A stretch of 64,000 nt of DNA from an uncultured Lachnospiraceae bacterium (GTDB taxonomy: Bacteria; Bacillota; Clostridia; Lachnospirales; Lachnospiraceae). This document shows, piece by piece, positions 52,901 through 60,401 of this stretch. The stretch's first letter is position 1; each line of letters begins with the position of its first letter. The stretch spans positions 26,036-90,035 of the forward strand of contig CANQDT010000006.1 in NCBI GenBank assembly GCA_947593735.1, given 5' to 3'. The notes beneath the pieces were generated by a model that did not search any database, was not told the origin of the DNA, and saw only the letters and a list, made by a program, of their open reading frames with translations. Made by a program: the position numbers and the translations under genes.

Positions 52901-53301
52901 ATCGCGGCGAACTGGCGGAGATCCCGCACCGTCCCAAATTCCGTTTCCAGCCAACGGTCTTCTTTCCACGCAATCGTAAAAGGAAGGAAAAATTCTCCCC
53001 CGTTCGTAAGAAGCTGAATTTCCCCTTCCTGTTCCTCGTACGGCTCCAATTCAGCTCCACGGACAGAGAACGCGATCTGCTGGCTTTTGCCGCGCAATTC
53101 GTCGCTCCCCAGCTGCACCGCCGGATTCGTCGTCTGCAAAAATCCCTTCATCTCCGCCTCATTCGTGCTTGTCACGAGGAAAGAACCGTGATAGTCCTCT
53201 CCCCGCTCAATCTCAATAGATAACCGTTCGGCGGAAATCGAGATCTTCGGCGTTTTTTTATGAAATTGTCCGTTCGCAAATTGCCTGATCTTCTCTTTCA
53301 A
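49957..53301 (-). CDS. DUF5717 family giant helical-repeat protein
   Basis: 1114 residues. The N-terminal ~130 residues form a beta-sandwich-like domain (RLSIEIERGEDYHGSFLV, IAFSVRGAELEPYEEQEGEIQLL, in part) similar in pattern to DUF5717 N-termini. A low-complexity Glu/Gly/Arg linker (about 195-235) separates it from about 880 residues of alpha-helical repeats of TPR type. There is no membrane segment or signal peptide, so it is cytoplasmic. The start codon is TTG (53301) with GGAG 8 nt upstream; no ATG gives a plausible start. It is the first gene of the conserved set DUF5717-DUF5716-TPR-coiled coil. Function unknown. Confidence 0.78.
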   Translation of the reverse strand: MKEKIRQFANGQFHKKTPKISISAERLSIEIERGEDYHGSFLVTSTNEAEMKGFLQTTNPAVQLGSDELRGKSQQIAFSVRGAELEPYEEQEGEIQLLTNGGEFFLPFTIAWKEDRWLETEFGTVRDLRQFAAIARMDREKARKIFASPYFPERLLREQPRALFLYRQLCKGSSLECAMDQFLLAHGYGKKNTPERSPEEEAPAREQPPGQGGETGAGGNRREEKKEARFSVKRIQSSIMELYLAYRTNHIGLGDYIGKTLDRISEYEQYGQMPPFYYLLRLHMYVLGENPILYVAELPVCREKCRLLSRASEENCYLHYIEALYSGKEEQIQETAEFLRSVIKANPKKAAPFLALIYLDREYADNLELQFRTIKKYFALGLNTPLFYFEACDILNRDQNLLQTLGPFELFLLNWGCRYQYLSMEVVDRFANLAIREKNFDQRVFSLLEKFYRQDPKKEYLTAICSCLIKGNQVSREYHAYLKKGVESDLKIIGIQEAYIRTLDEEEFEILPQELLRYFLHSGNLGAGEQAYYYANLVVNRLYYEELYESYLPRIDAFLLDAMKKGKMDRFLEILFRERLKTMELTEEIAAELPNVLYKKKITCANPEIDGVLVYHMEEKHGRFYEWNHGAVYADLYTDHPLILFTDRERRRYVDAGQSVVPVFDAGAYEERLLAFRDRNPKLLLSVYGKYEDGGAEDETFMAAARDLLRVDTIADPFRIEVLRRIIGFYSGNRDGDMLDQYLRQIDLSFLSGKDRAAIMELLIRRQRYDQAVDAVRAYGYGRLGAGALMNLGQYLAKDDLPETRELAVNACWLAFRKGRYDSGTVAYLAKYCVAAVRSLLPIWEAANGYGLDTTELEDTILALALFTESDDDVYPVFRSYAEKRDSGVLTEAFLQYGACQYMVSDKKLPEEFFDILHQAIRRNMAKGPFSRMALLKNYSERVSSLDEEQIRMARRLLDVCIGENMILPYFRRFTAVADLPAEILMKTVVACYSDGEKDVELHYNIATRNRAEDTFTSEYMREILPGIYTREFMLFADEELFYYITQDGETMVDIAKVSGREQCEGCSAGHETRFRQLNRALLFAARGQGEEAEELARRYYREMYLARLPVKIL

Positions 53302-53378
53302 TCTTCTGTCTCCGTTTTTTCCTGCCCGTCAGCCGTTTCCTCCAACCAGACTTCCCTGCCGCCGCGATCCGGCGGTTG

Positions 53379-54626
53379 TCAGAAAAATCCCTCCAGCGTC
53401 GCGAAATAATCGTCCGGCGTCTCCGCCCGCCGGATCATCTCCACAGATCCGTCTTCCCGGAGCAGCAGTTCCGCCGATTTCAGTTTGCCGTTATAATTAT
53501 ATCCCATCGAAAATCCGTGCGCGCCCGTATCGTGGATCACGAGCAGGTCGCCCCTGTCGATCTTCGGCAGCTTCCGGTCCACGGCGAATTTGTCATTGTT
53601 TTCACAGAGCGAGCCGACCACGTCGTACGTCTCCGTGCAGGGCTGATCTTCCTTTCCCATTACCGTGATATGGTGATAAGCGCCGTACATGGCGGGCCGC
53701 ATCAGATTCGCGGCGCAGGCGTCCACCCCGATGTATTCTTTGTATGTATGCTTTTCATGGATCGCCTTCACAACGAGATGTCCGTTCGGTCCGAGCATAT
53801 AGCGCCCCAGTTCGGTATACAGCTTCACGTCTCCCATCCCGGCAGGGACAAGGATCTCCTCATATACGTTCCGGACGCCCTCCCCGATCGCGAAAATATC
53901 ATTCGGCTCGCGATCCGGCGTATACGGGATCCCGATCCCTCCGGAAAGATTGACAAACTCGATATGGACGCCGGTTTCCTCCCGGAGCTCCACCGCCGTG
54001 CGGAACAAAATCTCCGCCAGCTTCGGGTAGTATTCATTGGTTACCGTATTGCTTGCCAGGAACGCGTGAAGCCCAAATTCTTTCGCGCCCAGCTCTTTGA
54101 GCGTGCGGAACGCTTCGGTCAGCTGCGGTCTGGTCATGCCATATTTGGCGTCGCCCGGATGATCCATAATGCTGTTGGAAATCGAAAATACGCCGCCCGG
54201 ATTGAACCGGCAGCAGATCCGTTCCGGGATCCCCGCCGTCTCTTTCAGATAATCAATATGCGTGATATCGTCAAGGTTGATGATCGCGCCGAGCCGCGCC
54301 GCCAGCCGGAACTCCTCCGCCGGGGTCTCATTGGATGAAAACATGATATCCTGCCCCCGGAACCCGCAGCGCTCCGCCATCATCAGCTCCGTCAGCGACG
54401 AACAGTCCGTTCCGCAGCCTTCCTCTTTCAATATCTTCAAAATAGTCGGATTCGGCGTCGCTTTCACAGCGAAATACTCCCGGAACCCCGGATTCCAGGA
54501 AAACGCCCGGTTCAGGTCGCGGGCAGTCTTCCGGATCCCCTTTTCATCATAAATATGAAACGGGGTCGGATATTCGCTTACGATTTTATCCAGTTGTTCT
54601 TTCGTTACAAACGGTTTTTTCTTCAT
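53379..54626 (-). CDS. lysA: Diaminopimelate decarboxylase
   Basis: 415 residues from the ATG at 54626 (AAAAGGAG upstream; an open frame continues to 54689). Fold type III PLP enzyme: the PLP lysine is K55 in FAVKATPNP, the phosphate-binding Gly-rich loop is LSGGIGIP, ELGRY is present, and the second-subunit active-site Cys is in GSLCENND. It makes lysine from meso-diaminopimelate. It lies 52 bp behind a CPBP protease gene and 77 bp before the DUF5717 gene. Confidence 0.93.
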   Translation of the reverse strand: MKKKPFVTKEQLDKIVSEYPTPFHIYDEKGIRKTARDLNRAFSWNPGFREYFAVKATPNPTILKILKEEGCGTDCSSLTELMMAERCGFRGQDIMFSSNETPAEEFRLAARLGAIINLDDITHIDYLKETAGIPERICCRFNPGGVFSISNSIMDHPGDAKYGMTRPQLTEAFRTLKELGAKEFGLHAFLASNTVTNEYYPKLAEILFRTAVELREETGVHIEFVNLSGGIGIPYTPDREPNDIFAIGEGVRNVYEEILVPAGMGDVKLYTELGRYMLGPNGHLVVKAIHEKHTYKEYIGVDACAANLMRPAMYGAYHHITVMGKEDQPCTETYDVVGSLCENNDKFAVDRKLPKIDRGDLLVIHDTGAHGFSMGYNYNGKLKSAELLLREDGSVEMIRRAETPDDYFATLEGFF

Positions 54627-54678
54627 CTTTTTGTCTCCTTTTGCCTCAATCTCCCCGGTAAAGCATTTCTTCCGGCTG

Positions 54679-55344
54679 TCACCCCACAAATACCGTCACC
54701 ATAACATCCCACGCCATATGCAGGATCACGGGCGCCCACAGACATTTCGTCTCGCGGAAGATCCAGCAGAACAGCCAGCTCAGCGCCACGATCGTGATCC
54801 ATTTGCCGGATAACAGATTGGAGACGAGCGCGCCGTGCAGCATCCAGATCGGAATATGGATCAGCAAAAACAGAACGGCGTTCAGCAGCTCCGCGTATCC
54901 GGTCGGCAGTTTTTTCAATGTCGCATTATACAGCCATCCCCGGAAAACCAGTTCCTCGGTTATCCCGACCGTAAGGAACCCGCCGATCAGGGAATACCAG
55001 TGGAACCCTGGCGCGATCCGGATCCCGCCTCCCGCGCGGAACGCGGACGCGAGCGGAACAAGGATCATACACGCCAGCCACGGCGCGACCTTCCGGAAAG
55101 GGAACTTCGGCGCCGTCATTTCTTCCAGGGAAACGCCGAGCGCATCCGGATACCGCCGGATCATCCACAGCGCGGGAAGGATCCAGAGCAGGCATTTCAC
55201 GGCTTCGGAAACGATCTCCGCCACCCACGGCGCAAGACGACCTACCGCCGGCTTCCCATAAAGCGTAAACGCCGCCCATACCAGCCAGAACACGCCATAA
55301 AATACGGCATATTGCCACCATCTCAACTCTTTCTTCTCCGCCAT
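54679..55344 (-). CDS. CPBP-family intramembrane metalloprotease
   Basis: 221 residues with about seven membrane helices. The CPBP (Rce1/Abi) motifs are complete: E130-E131-x3-R135 (TEELVFRGW), H163 in LLIHIPIW and H209-x-x-x-D in HMAWDV. Such proteins are glutamyl intramembrane endopeptidases. In bacteria roles range from bacteriocin immunity to sigma-factor release. No bacteriocin gene is near. It is first in the possible long transcript that continues with lysA. Confidence 0.88.
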   Translation of the reverse strand: MAEKKELRWWQYAVFYGVFWLVWAAFTLYGKPAVGRLAPWVAEIVSEAVKCLLWILPALWMIRRYPDALGVSLEEMTAPKFPFRKVAPWLACMILVPLASAFRAGGGIRIAPGFHWYSLIGGFLTVGITEELVFRGWLYNATLKKLPTGYAELLNAVLFLLIHIPIWMLHGALVSNLLSGKWITIVALSWLFCWIFRETKCLWAPVILHMAWDVMVTVFVG

Positions 55345-55418
55345 ATCCGGTTCCTGTCCTTCTTTCTGTAAAATCTGATGATACCGGGCGGAAGCAGCCT
55401 CCGATCCCAGTCTTTACT

Positions 55419-55447
55419 ATATTATCACAAAAAAACTGATCCATCAA
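55419..55447 (-). promoter_or_regulatory. Predicted promoter for the CPBP-lysA transcript
   Basis: On the minus strand: TTGATG, a 17-bp spacer, TAATAT, 75 bp before the CPBP start codon. No other convincing promoter was found in the short gaps down to valS, so this one may drive seven genes. Confidence 0.45.
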
Positions 55448-55506
55448 CAAACTTATTGCGCGTCCCGCGGCGGCGCAGCCCCATCCGAAGGGCTTTGCTC
55501 CAATCG

Positions 55507-55531
55507 AAAACGCCCTCCAAACCGGAGGGCG
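55507..55531 (-). terminator. Rho-independent terminator of the DUF554 gene
   Basis: On the minus strand CGCCCTCC pairs with GGAGGGCG around a 4-5 nt loop, followed by TTTTCG. It begins 14 bp after the stop codon at 55545. Confidence 0.8.
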
Positions 55532-55544
55532 CGGATCGTTCCGA

Positions 55545-56270
55545 TCAGAATGTCCACGGCAGATACGCGGCAGCGACGGCAAGCACGACCGCCGGCAGCA
55601 TATTCGCGACCCGTATCGTCTTTCCCCACACAAGGTTCACGCCCACACAAAAGATCAGGATGGAACCGATCAGGGACAGGCTCGCGATCGCCGATTCGGT
55701 CATGACCGGGGACACCAGGCGGGCAAGCACGGTAATGACGCCTTCAAAAACAAAGACCGGGATCGCGGAAAACGCACATCCCTTTCCAAGAGAAGACGTC
55801 ATAACGGCTATGATGATGAAATCCAGTACCGCTTTTACCGCGAGCGTGGAAAAATCCCCCAGGAGCCCGTCCTGGATCGCGCCTACGATCGCCATCGCGC
55901 CGATGCATACGGTCAGGGAAGCGGTGACAAACGCGTTTACAAACTGCTGGTCGCCGCTGTTCCCGGTTTTTTCTTTCAGCCACTCCCCGAAACGTTCAAA
56001 TCCCTGTTCTATCCCGATCCATTCTCCGATCATCGTGCCTAGCGCAAGGCATAAAACAACGAGCATGGACTTCCCGCTCACGAGCGCGCCGCCGTCGATC
56101 TTCATCATCCCCTGCATGGCGCCCGCGATCGCGATAAACAGAACGCTGATCCCGCACGTCCGTTTCAGCGCGTCCTGCTGCTCCTGCCGGAACAGCTTCC
56201 CGGTCAGTCGTCCAACTGCCCCGCCTGCCAGGATCGCCGCGCTGTTGATCACTGTTCCCAAACCAATCAT
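55545..56270 (-). CDS. DUF554 family membrane protein
   Basis: 241 residues from the ATG at 56270 (CGGGAGG upstream; the frame extends to 56390 without support). It starts MIGLGTVINSAAILAGGAVG, typical of DUF554, and has six or seven membrane helices with internal symmetry. A conserved region around SLTVCIGAMAIVGAIQDG is present. Homologues (YdfK in E. coli and Bacillus) are membrane proteins of unknown function, possibly transporters. It is transcribed alone. Confidence 0.88.
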   Translation of the reverse strand: MIGLGTVINSAAILAGGAVGRLTGKLFRQEQQDALKRTCGISVLFIAIAGAMQGMMKIDGGALVSGKSMLVVLCLALGTMIGEWIGIEQGFERFGEWLKEKTGNSGDQQFVNAFVTASLTVCIGAMAIVGAIQDGLLGDFSTLAVKAVLDFIIIAVMTSSLGKGCAFSAIPVFVFEGVITVLARLVSPVMTESAIASLSLIGSILIFCVGVNLVWGKTIRVANMLPAVVLAVAAAYLPWTF

Positions 56271-56451
56271 ATCCTGCCTCCCGCAACTTCCTGATTTCTC
56301 TCTCCGTCTTTCCAAACACGCCGTAACCGGCGTTCCGCATTGCCGGAATTGCCTTTTAGTATAACAAAAACATCGTTCTCTTTCAACCACATTCGCGCGG
56401 GGTTCCGTCCGCGCTTCCGGTATCTTTCGCGCCGTTTTTTTTATTTTTCTC

Positions 56452-56479
56452 TTTACAAAATCGGATTTTCCGTTATAAT
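56452..56479 (+). promoter_or_regulatory. Predicted promoter of tRNA-Pro(AGG)
   Basis: TTTACA, a 16-bp spacer, TATAAT, ending 11 bp before the tRNA. The same CTCTTTACAAA core recurs before the second tRNA gene, showing that the duplication includes the promoter. Confidence 0.7.
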
Positions 56480-56490
56480 ATTAGCCTGTA

Positions 56491-56565
56491 CGGGGTATGG
56501 CTCAGTTTGGTTAGAGCGCGTCGTTAGGGACGACGAGGCCGCAGGTTCGAATCCTGTTACCCCGA
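56491..56565 (+). tRNA. tRNA-Pro, anticodon AGG
   Basis: 75 nt with a full cloverleaf: acceptor CGGGGTA/TACCCCG, D-stem GCTC/GAGC, anticodon stem CGTCG/CGACG with loop TTAGGGA (anticodon AGG at 56526-56528), 5-nt variable loop, T-stem GCAGG/CCTGT with loop TTCGAAT, and discriminator A. CCA is not encoded. A34 is unusual for a bacterial proline tRNA and would need deamination to inosine or rely on unmodified A34. Confidence 0.95.
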
Positions 56566-56631
56566 TTCCGGCTCGCCGCGGTCAATGGATCCGGCAGCGC
56601 GAAATTCTTTTTCATTTTTTATAATTATCTC

Positions 56632-56660
56632 TTTACAAATAATCCAAAAAGAGATATAAT
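56632..56660 (+). promoter_or_regulatory. Predicted promoter of tRNA-Pro(CGG)
   Basis: TTTACA, a 17-bp spacer, TATAAT, ending 11 bp before the second tRNA. Confidence 0.7.
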
Positions 56661-56671
56661 CCAGTTTTGTA

Positions 56672-56746
56672 CGGGGTGTGGCTCAGTTTGGCTAGAGCGC
56701 GTCGTTCGGGACGACGAGGCCGCAGGTTCAAATCCTGTCACCCCGA
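56672..56746 (+). tRNA. tRNA-Pro, anticodon CGG
   Basis: 75 nt, differing from the first tRNA at five positions: 7 and 66 (a compensatory A-U to G-C pair), one D-loop base, anticodon base 34 and one T-loop base. The anticodon loop TTCGGGA gives CGG (56707-56709), reading CCG codons. CCA is not encoded. Confidence 0.96.
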
Positions 56747-56752
56747 CTACGG

Positions 56753-56790
56753 CAGAGTCTTACCGATACCGGTAAGGCTCTGTTTTTTTT
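56753..56790 (+). terminator. Rho-independent terminator after the tRNA pair
   Basis: CAGAG and CTTACCG pair with CGGTAAG and CTCTG with a one-base internal mismatch, followed by eight T residues. It ends the tRNA transcript 7 bp after the second tRNA. Confidence 0.9.
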
Positions 56791-56894
56791 CTCATACCGG
56801 GAGCGCGCCATACAGTGCGGGATGATCCGGCAATATCCATCGCGGTCCTTGCGGCACGCGCCATACAGAAAAAAAGAAAGGCAGGTTTGCAGCC

Positions 56895-58223
56895 ATGTAC
56901 GACGAGATTTCCAGGCTCATTCTTTATGGAGATTTGAAAAAGGATTCGGTCTTATACCAGATGGGAGAACTGTTCCGGCGGTTTGATTCCGGCGAATACC
57001 ATACCGGGCAGGGCAAGGCGCTTCTGATCCAGGATATTTATACGCAGGTCAAACGGCTGCTGGTCATCGCCACCAATTACGGCTTTGACGATAATCTCTG
57101 GCACAACTACCTTACCTTCCTGCTGATCACCGATAAAAACCCTTTCAGTCTTACCTGCGAAAAGGTCGGCGCCAGCGAGGGCAGCGTAAACCGCTTTGCG
57201 AAGAATGATTTCCACGTTTTCTGGAACCTGTTCCATTATGATTTCCGCGCGGTCGAATCCGCGCTCGGCATCAACTGTTTTTCGATCCTTTCCAATTATA
57301 AGGCGATCGAGAAAAAAGAGCTGATGTATAACAAGAATGTCAGTGAAAAAGTCCGAACCCTGAGCGCGCGTCTGGAGCAGGCGCGAGACGAGGAAGACTT
57401 TTTCCGGTCGGTTACGGACTTTTACCACGATTACGGCGTCGGTATGTTCGGCTTGAACAAAGCGTTCCGGATCGCGGAGACGGACAACCGCGGCATTACG
57501 TTCCTGCCGATCAACAATATGGAGCAGGTAATGCTGGACGACCTGATCGGATATGAGATCCAAAAGAAAAAGCTCATCGACAATACGGAAGCGTTCGTCC
57601 AGGGCAGGAAAGCGAACAATGTGCTGCTGTTCGGCGACAGCGGCACCGGAAAGTCGACAAGCATCAAGGCGATCGTCAATGAATATTACGATCAGGGGCT
57701 CCGCATGATCGAGATCTACAAGCACCAGTTCCAAAACCTGTCGGATGTCATCTCCCGGATCAAGAACCGGAACTACAAGTTTATCATTTATATGGACGAT
57801 CTGTCGTTTGAAGAATTTGAAGTGGAATATAAGTTCCTGAAAGCGGTCATTGAAGGCGGCGTCGAGACGCGGCCGGACAACATCCTGATCTACGCGACGT
57901 CCAACCGCAGACACCTGATCCGGGAAACATGGAACGACCGAAGCGATATGGAGAACGAGAACGGACTGCACCGCTCGGATACGATGGAAGAAAAGCTGTC
58001 GCTGTTCCACCGGTTCGGCGTCACGATCAGTTACTCCAAACCGAGCCAGCAGGAATACTTCCATATCGTAACGGAGCTCGCCGCAAAGGCAGGTCTTTCC
58101 CTGTCCAGAGAAGAACTGTGCGCGGAGGCAAACAAATGGGAGCTCAGCCATGGCGGGATCTCCGGCCGCACCGCCCAGCAGTTCGTCAATTATCTTGCCG
58201 GGCAAAACGGGACGCTATCGTAA
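56895..58223 (+). CDS. DUF815-type AAA+ ATPase
   Basis: 442 residues. The helical N-terminal ~200 residues are followed by an AAA+ domain with Walker A GDSGTGKS (247-254), Walker B IIYMDD (297-302), sensor-1 YATSNRRHLI and a C-terminal lid helix region. This matches the DUF815 family, predicted ATPases of Clostridia and Proteobacteria with no assigned role. AAGAAAGGCAGG lies 8-15 nt before the ATG. Its stop overlaps the convergent Ca/Na exchanger stop by 9 bp. The upstream gap 56791-56894 holds a direct repeat CGCGCCATACAG but no clear promoter. Confidence 0.87.
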   Translation: MYDEISRLILYGDLKKDSVLYQMGELFRRFDSGEYHTGQGKALLIQDIYTQVKRLLVIATNYGFDDNLWHNYLTFLLITDKNPFSLTCEKVGASEGSVNRFAKNDFHVFWNLFHYDFRAVESALGINCFSILSNYKAIEKKELMYNKNVSEKVRTLSARLEQARDEEDFFRSVTDFYHDYGVGMFGLNKAFRIAETDNRGITFLPINNMEQVMLDDLIGYEIQKKKLIDNTEAFVQGRKANNVLLFGDSGTGKSTSIKAIVNEYYDQGLRMIEIYKHQFQNLSDVISRIKNRNYKFIIYMDDLSFEEFEVEYKFLKAVIEGGVETRPDNILIYATSNRRHLIRETWNDRSDMENENGLHRSDTMEEKLSLFHRFGVTISYSKPSQQEYFHIVTELAAKAGLSLSREELCAEANKWELSHGGISGRTAQQFVNYLAGQNGTLS

Positions 58224-59132
58224 GATAATATAGATCAGATAGCCGATATAGCACGCGATCGCAAGCGCTCCCTCCCACCGGCTGACTTTGCTTTTTGTCC
58301 TGCTGAACAGGAACAGGAGCGCCGACACAACGAGCAGGACCGCCGTATCGATCAGGCTCTCCGCCGTTCCGGCAATCGCGGAAAGCGATGAAGAAGCGCC
58401 CAGGATAAACAAAATATTGAAAATACTCGATCCGACGGCGTTTCCCATCGCAAGCTCCGGCTCTCCTTTCACCGCCGCCACAAGCGATGTGACAAGCTCC
58501 GGCAGAGACGTCCCCATCGATACGATCGTCAGCCCGATCAGCGTCTTGCTCATGCCAAGCTGTTCCGCGATCAGGGACGCGTTATCGACAACGAGATCCC
58601 CGCCGATGATGATTGCCGCCATGCCGCCCGCGATCAGCACAACGCTTTTGAACGGGGACATGACGTCATACTCATCTCCCTCGGCACGGTTCCGCATCGC
58701 ATGGCGCACAAGCAGGACGAGATAGCCAAGGATCCCGGCAAACAGAAGCAGTCCCTCCACACGGGACAGCCTGTGATCAAACAGGAAGCAGAGCAGCACG
58801 GCGGTCGCCGCGAGGTTCACGGGAAGATCCCGCTTCAGGATCTCCTGATCCACGACAAACGCCCTGACGGCGGCGCACGCGCCGATCACGATCAGAAGAT
58901 TGAAGATATTGCTTCCGATCACATTGCTGAGCGCGATCTCATTATTGCCGGACAATCCGGCGGAAATGCTGACCGCCGCTTCCGGCGCGCTCGTTCCCAT
59001 GGCGACGATCGTCAGCCCGATCACGACGGACGGCACCCGGAGAAGCCTTGCGACAGAGCAGCTCCCGTCCACAAAATAATCCGCTCCTTTGATCAACAAT
59101 ATAAATCCGACCAATAACCATAGATACATCAT
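58215..59132 (-). CDS. Calcium/sodium antiporter (CaCA family, YrbG-like)
   Basis: 305 residues, about ten membrane helices in two inverted halves. The alpha-1 repeat has GTSAPEAAVSI and GSNIFNLLIVIG. The alpha-2 repeat has GTSLPELVTSLVAA and GSSIFNILFILG. The acidic residues in both (SAPE and SLPE) bind the cation. It exchanges Ca2+ for Na+ or H+ across the plasma membrane. The gene appears to be transcribed alone. Confidence 0.93.
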   Translation of the reverse strand: MMYLWLLVGFILLIKGADYFVDGSCSVARLLRVPSVVIGLTIVAMGTSAPEAAVSISAGLSGNNEIALSNVIGSNIFNLLIVIGACAAVRAFVVDQEILKRDLPVNLAATAVLLCFLFDHRLSRVEGLLLFAGILGYLVLLVRHAMRNRAEGDEYDVMSPFKSVVLIAGGMAAIIIGGDLVVDNASLIAEQLGMSKTLIGLTIVSMGTSLPELVTSLVAAVKGEPELAMGNAVGSSIFNILFILGASSSLSAIAGTAESLIDTAVLLVVSALLFLFSRTKSKVSRWEGALAIACYIGYLIYIILR

Positions 59133-59271
59133 CCCTGTCTGTTCCGCCTTTCCGCGAGCCGCGTCTGAACCATGTGCCGCCCTTTATTTCTCCAAAAACC
59201 ATAATACCGCGGTTCTTCTTTGTCAAGGATAAATTGCAATTCCAATTTATGTTATTTTTTGTACAAAAATG

Positions 59272-59300
59272 TTGACAATTTTCTCCTATTTCTATATAAT
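59272..59300 (+). promoter_or_regulatory. Strong consensus promoter of the small membrane protein gene
   Basis: A perfect TTGACA, a 17-bp spacer and a perfect TATAAT, with an A/T-rich upstream region. The leader is about 45 nt. It is the best consensus promoter in the window, suggesting high expression of the gene at 59350. Confidence 0.88.
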
Positions 59301-59349
59301 TACAACATAGTAACACAAAATTTTCAAAACAAGAAAGGAAGGCTACATT

Positions 59350-59829
59350 ATGACAGGAGCAATTTTTGTTACTGCAATCACAATCGCAAGCCTCGTTGCC
59401 ATTGTTGTTGTCGTCGGATGGGTGCTGCAGGTGATCGCCAACTGGAAGATCTTCACAAAGGCGGGCGAAGAGGGCTGGAAGAGCCTCATCCCCGTATACA
59501 GCAACTATGTCTCGTTCAAAATCGCATGGAAGCCTCTGTATTTCTGGGTGGCCCTTCTCGTAGGAGTGTTCGCGTCGATTTTCTTCGACTTGGCAACCGT
59601 CGGAAGTACCACCGGAAACGCGGATTTTGTGATCAAGAGCACGCCTTTGTTTATCATCGCTGTGATCATCTGGGTGATCGCCGTGATCCTCAATATTGTA
59701 TTCTACTACAAGCTCTCCAAAGCGTTTGGCTATGGAGCCGGCTTTACGCTCGGTCTGCTTTTCCTTCATTCGATCTTCCTCCTGATTCTTGGATTCAACA
59801 AATCGGAATATAAGGGAGCCGACCTATAA
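59350..59829 (+). CDS. Small four-helix membrane protein (DUF5684-like)
   Basis: 159 residues with four membrane segments (about 5-30, 62-82, 97-122 and 130-150). The motif ANWKIFTKAGEEGWKSLIPVYSNY between helices 1 and 2 is typical of a widespread group of small membrane proteins annotated DUF5684 or as signal-peptidase-associated; no catalytic residues are visible. AAAGGAAGG precedes the ATG. It has its own strong promoter and terminator. Function unknown. Confidence 0.82.
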   Translation: MTGAIFVTAITIASLVAIVVVVGWVLQVIANWKIFTKAGEEGWKSLIPVYSNYVSFKIAWKPLYFWVALLVGVFASIFFDLATVGSTTGNADFVIKSTPLFIIAVIIWVIAVILNIVFYYKLSKAFGYGAGFTLGLLFLHSIFLLILGFNKSEYKGADL

Positions 59830-59871
59830 ACGATCCTGGGAACCCACGGTTCCATCTGATCGCTTAAAAAA

Positions 59872-59911
59872 ACGGAGCAGAGACAAAAAACTGTCTTTGC
59901 TCCGTTTTTTT
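59872..59911. terminator. Bidirectional rho-independent terminator
   Basis: ACGGAGCA pairs with TGCTCCGT, plus GACA with TGTC, around an A-rich loop. T-runs follow on both strands. It separates the convergent small membrane protein gene and dtd. Confidence 0.88.
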
Positions 59912-59920
59912 ATGGCAACC

Positions 59921-60370
59921 TCAGCGGAACAGGTCCTCGTCCATGAGGATTGTAAACGGCCCGTCGTTGATGAGCGAGACCTGCATATCTGCCCCGAACC
60001 GTCCCTGCTCGACGACGTCCGTCATCTGCTTCGCCCTGCGGACGACATACTCATACAACGCTTCCGCCCTGTCCGGTTCGCCCGCTTCGATAAAGCTCGG
60101 GCGGTTTCCTTTCCTGCAGTTGGCGTACAGCGTAAACTGCGAAATGATCAAGAGCTCTCCGTGAACGTCCCCGAGAGCCAGATTTGTCTTTCCATCCGCG
60201 TCCTCAAAGATCCGCAGCTTCATCATTTTCTCCAGATACCGGTCCGCGTCCTTCTCCGTATCGTTCCTGCCGACTCCGAGAAATACGACCAGCCCTCTGC
60301 CGATCGCCCCGATCGTCTCGCCGTCTACCGAGACAGACGCTTCTTTCACTCTCTGCAATACCAGCTTCAC
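59921..60370 (-). CDS. dtd: D-aminoacyl-tRNA deacylase
   Basis: 149 residues. The DTD signature [17 protein letters not shown] lies near 78-94, and the second motif NDGPFTI near 135-141 contains the cross-subunit Gly-cisPro. The dimeric enzyme removes D-amino acids (and glycine from tRNA-Ala) from tRNAs. It is 31 bp downstream of the LysR gene and may share its transcript. Confidence 0.96.
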   Translation of the reverse strand: MKLVLQRVKEASVSVDGETIGAIGRGLVVFLGVGRNDTEKDADRYLEKMMKLRIFEDADGKTNLALGDVHGELLIISQFTLYANCRKGNRPSFIEAGEPDRAEALYEYVVRRAKQMTDVVEQGRFGADMQVSLINDGPFTILMDEDLFR

Positions 60371-60401
60371 TTTTTTCTTCCTCCTTCTTCCCCGGTTCTG
60401 T

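Noticed and set aside
53302..53378. Terminator after lysA
   Set aside because: A CCGCCG-GATCG-CGGCGG hairpin is present but no T-run follows, so it is not called as a terminator.
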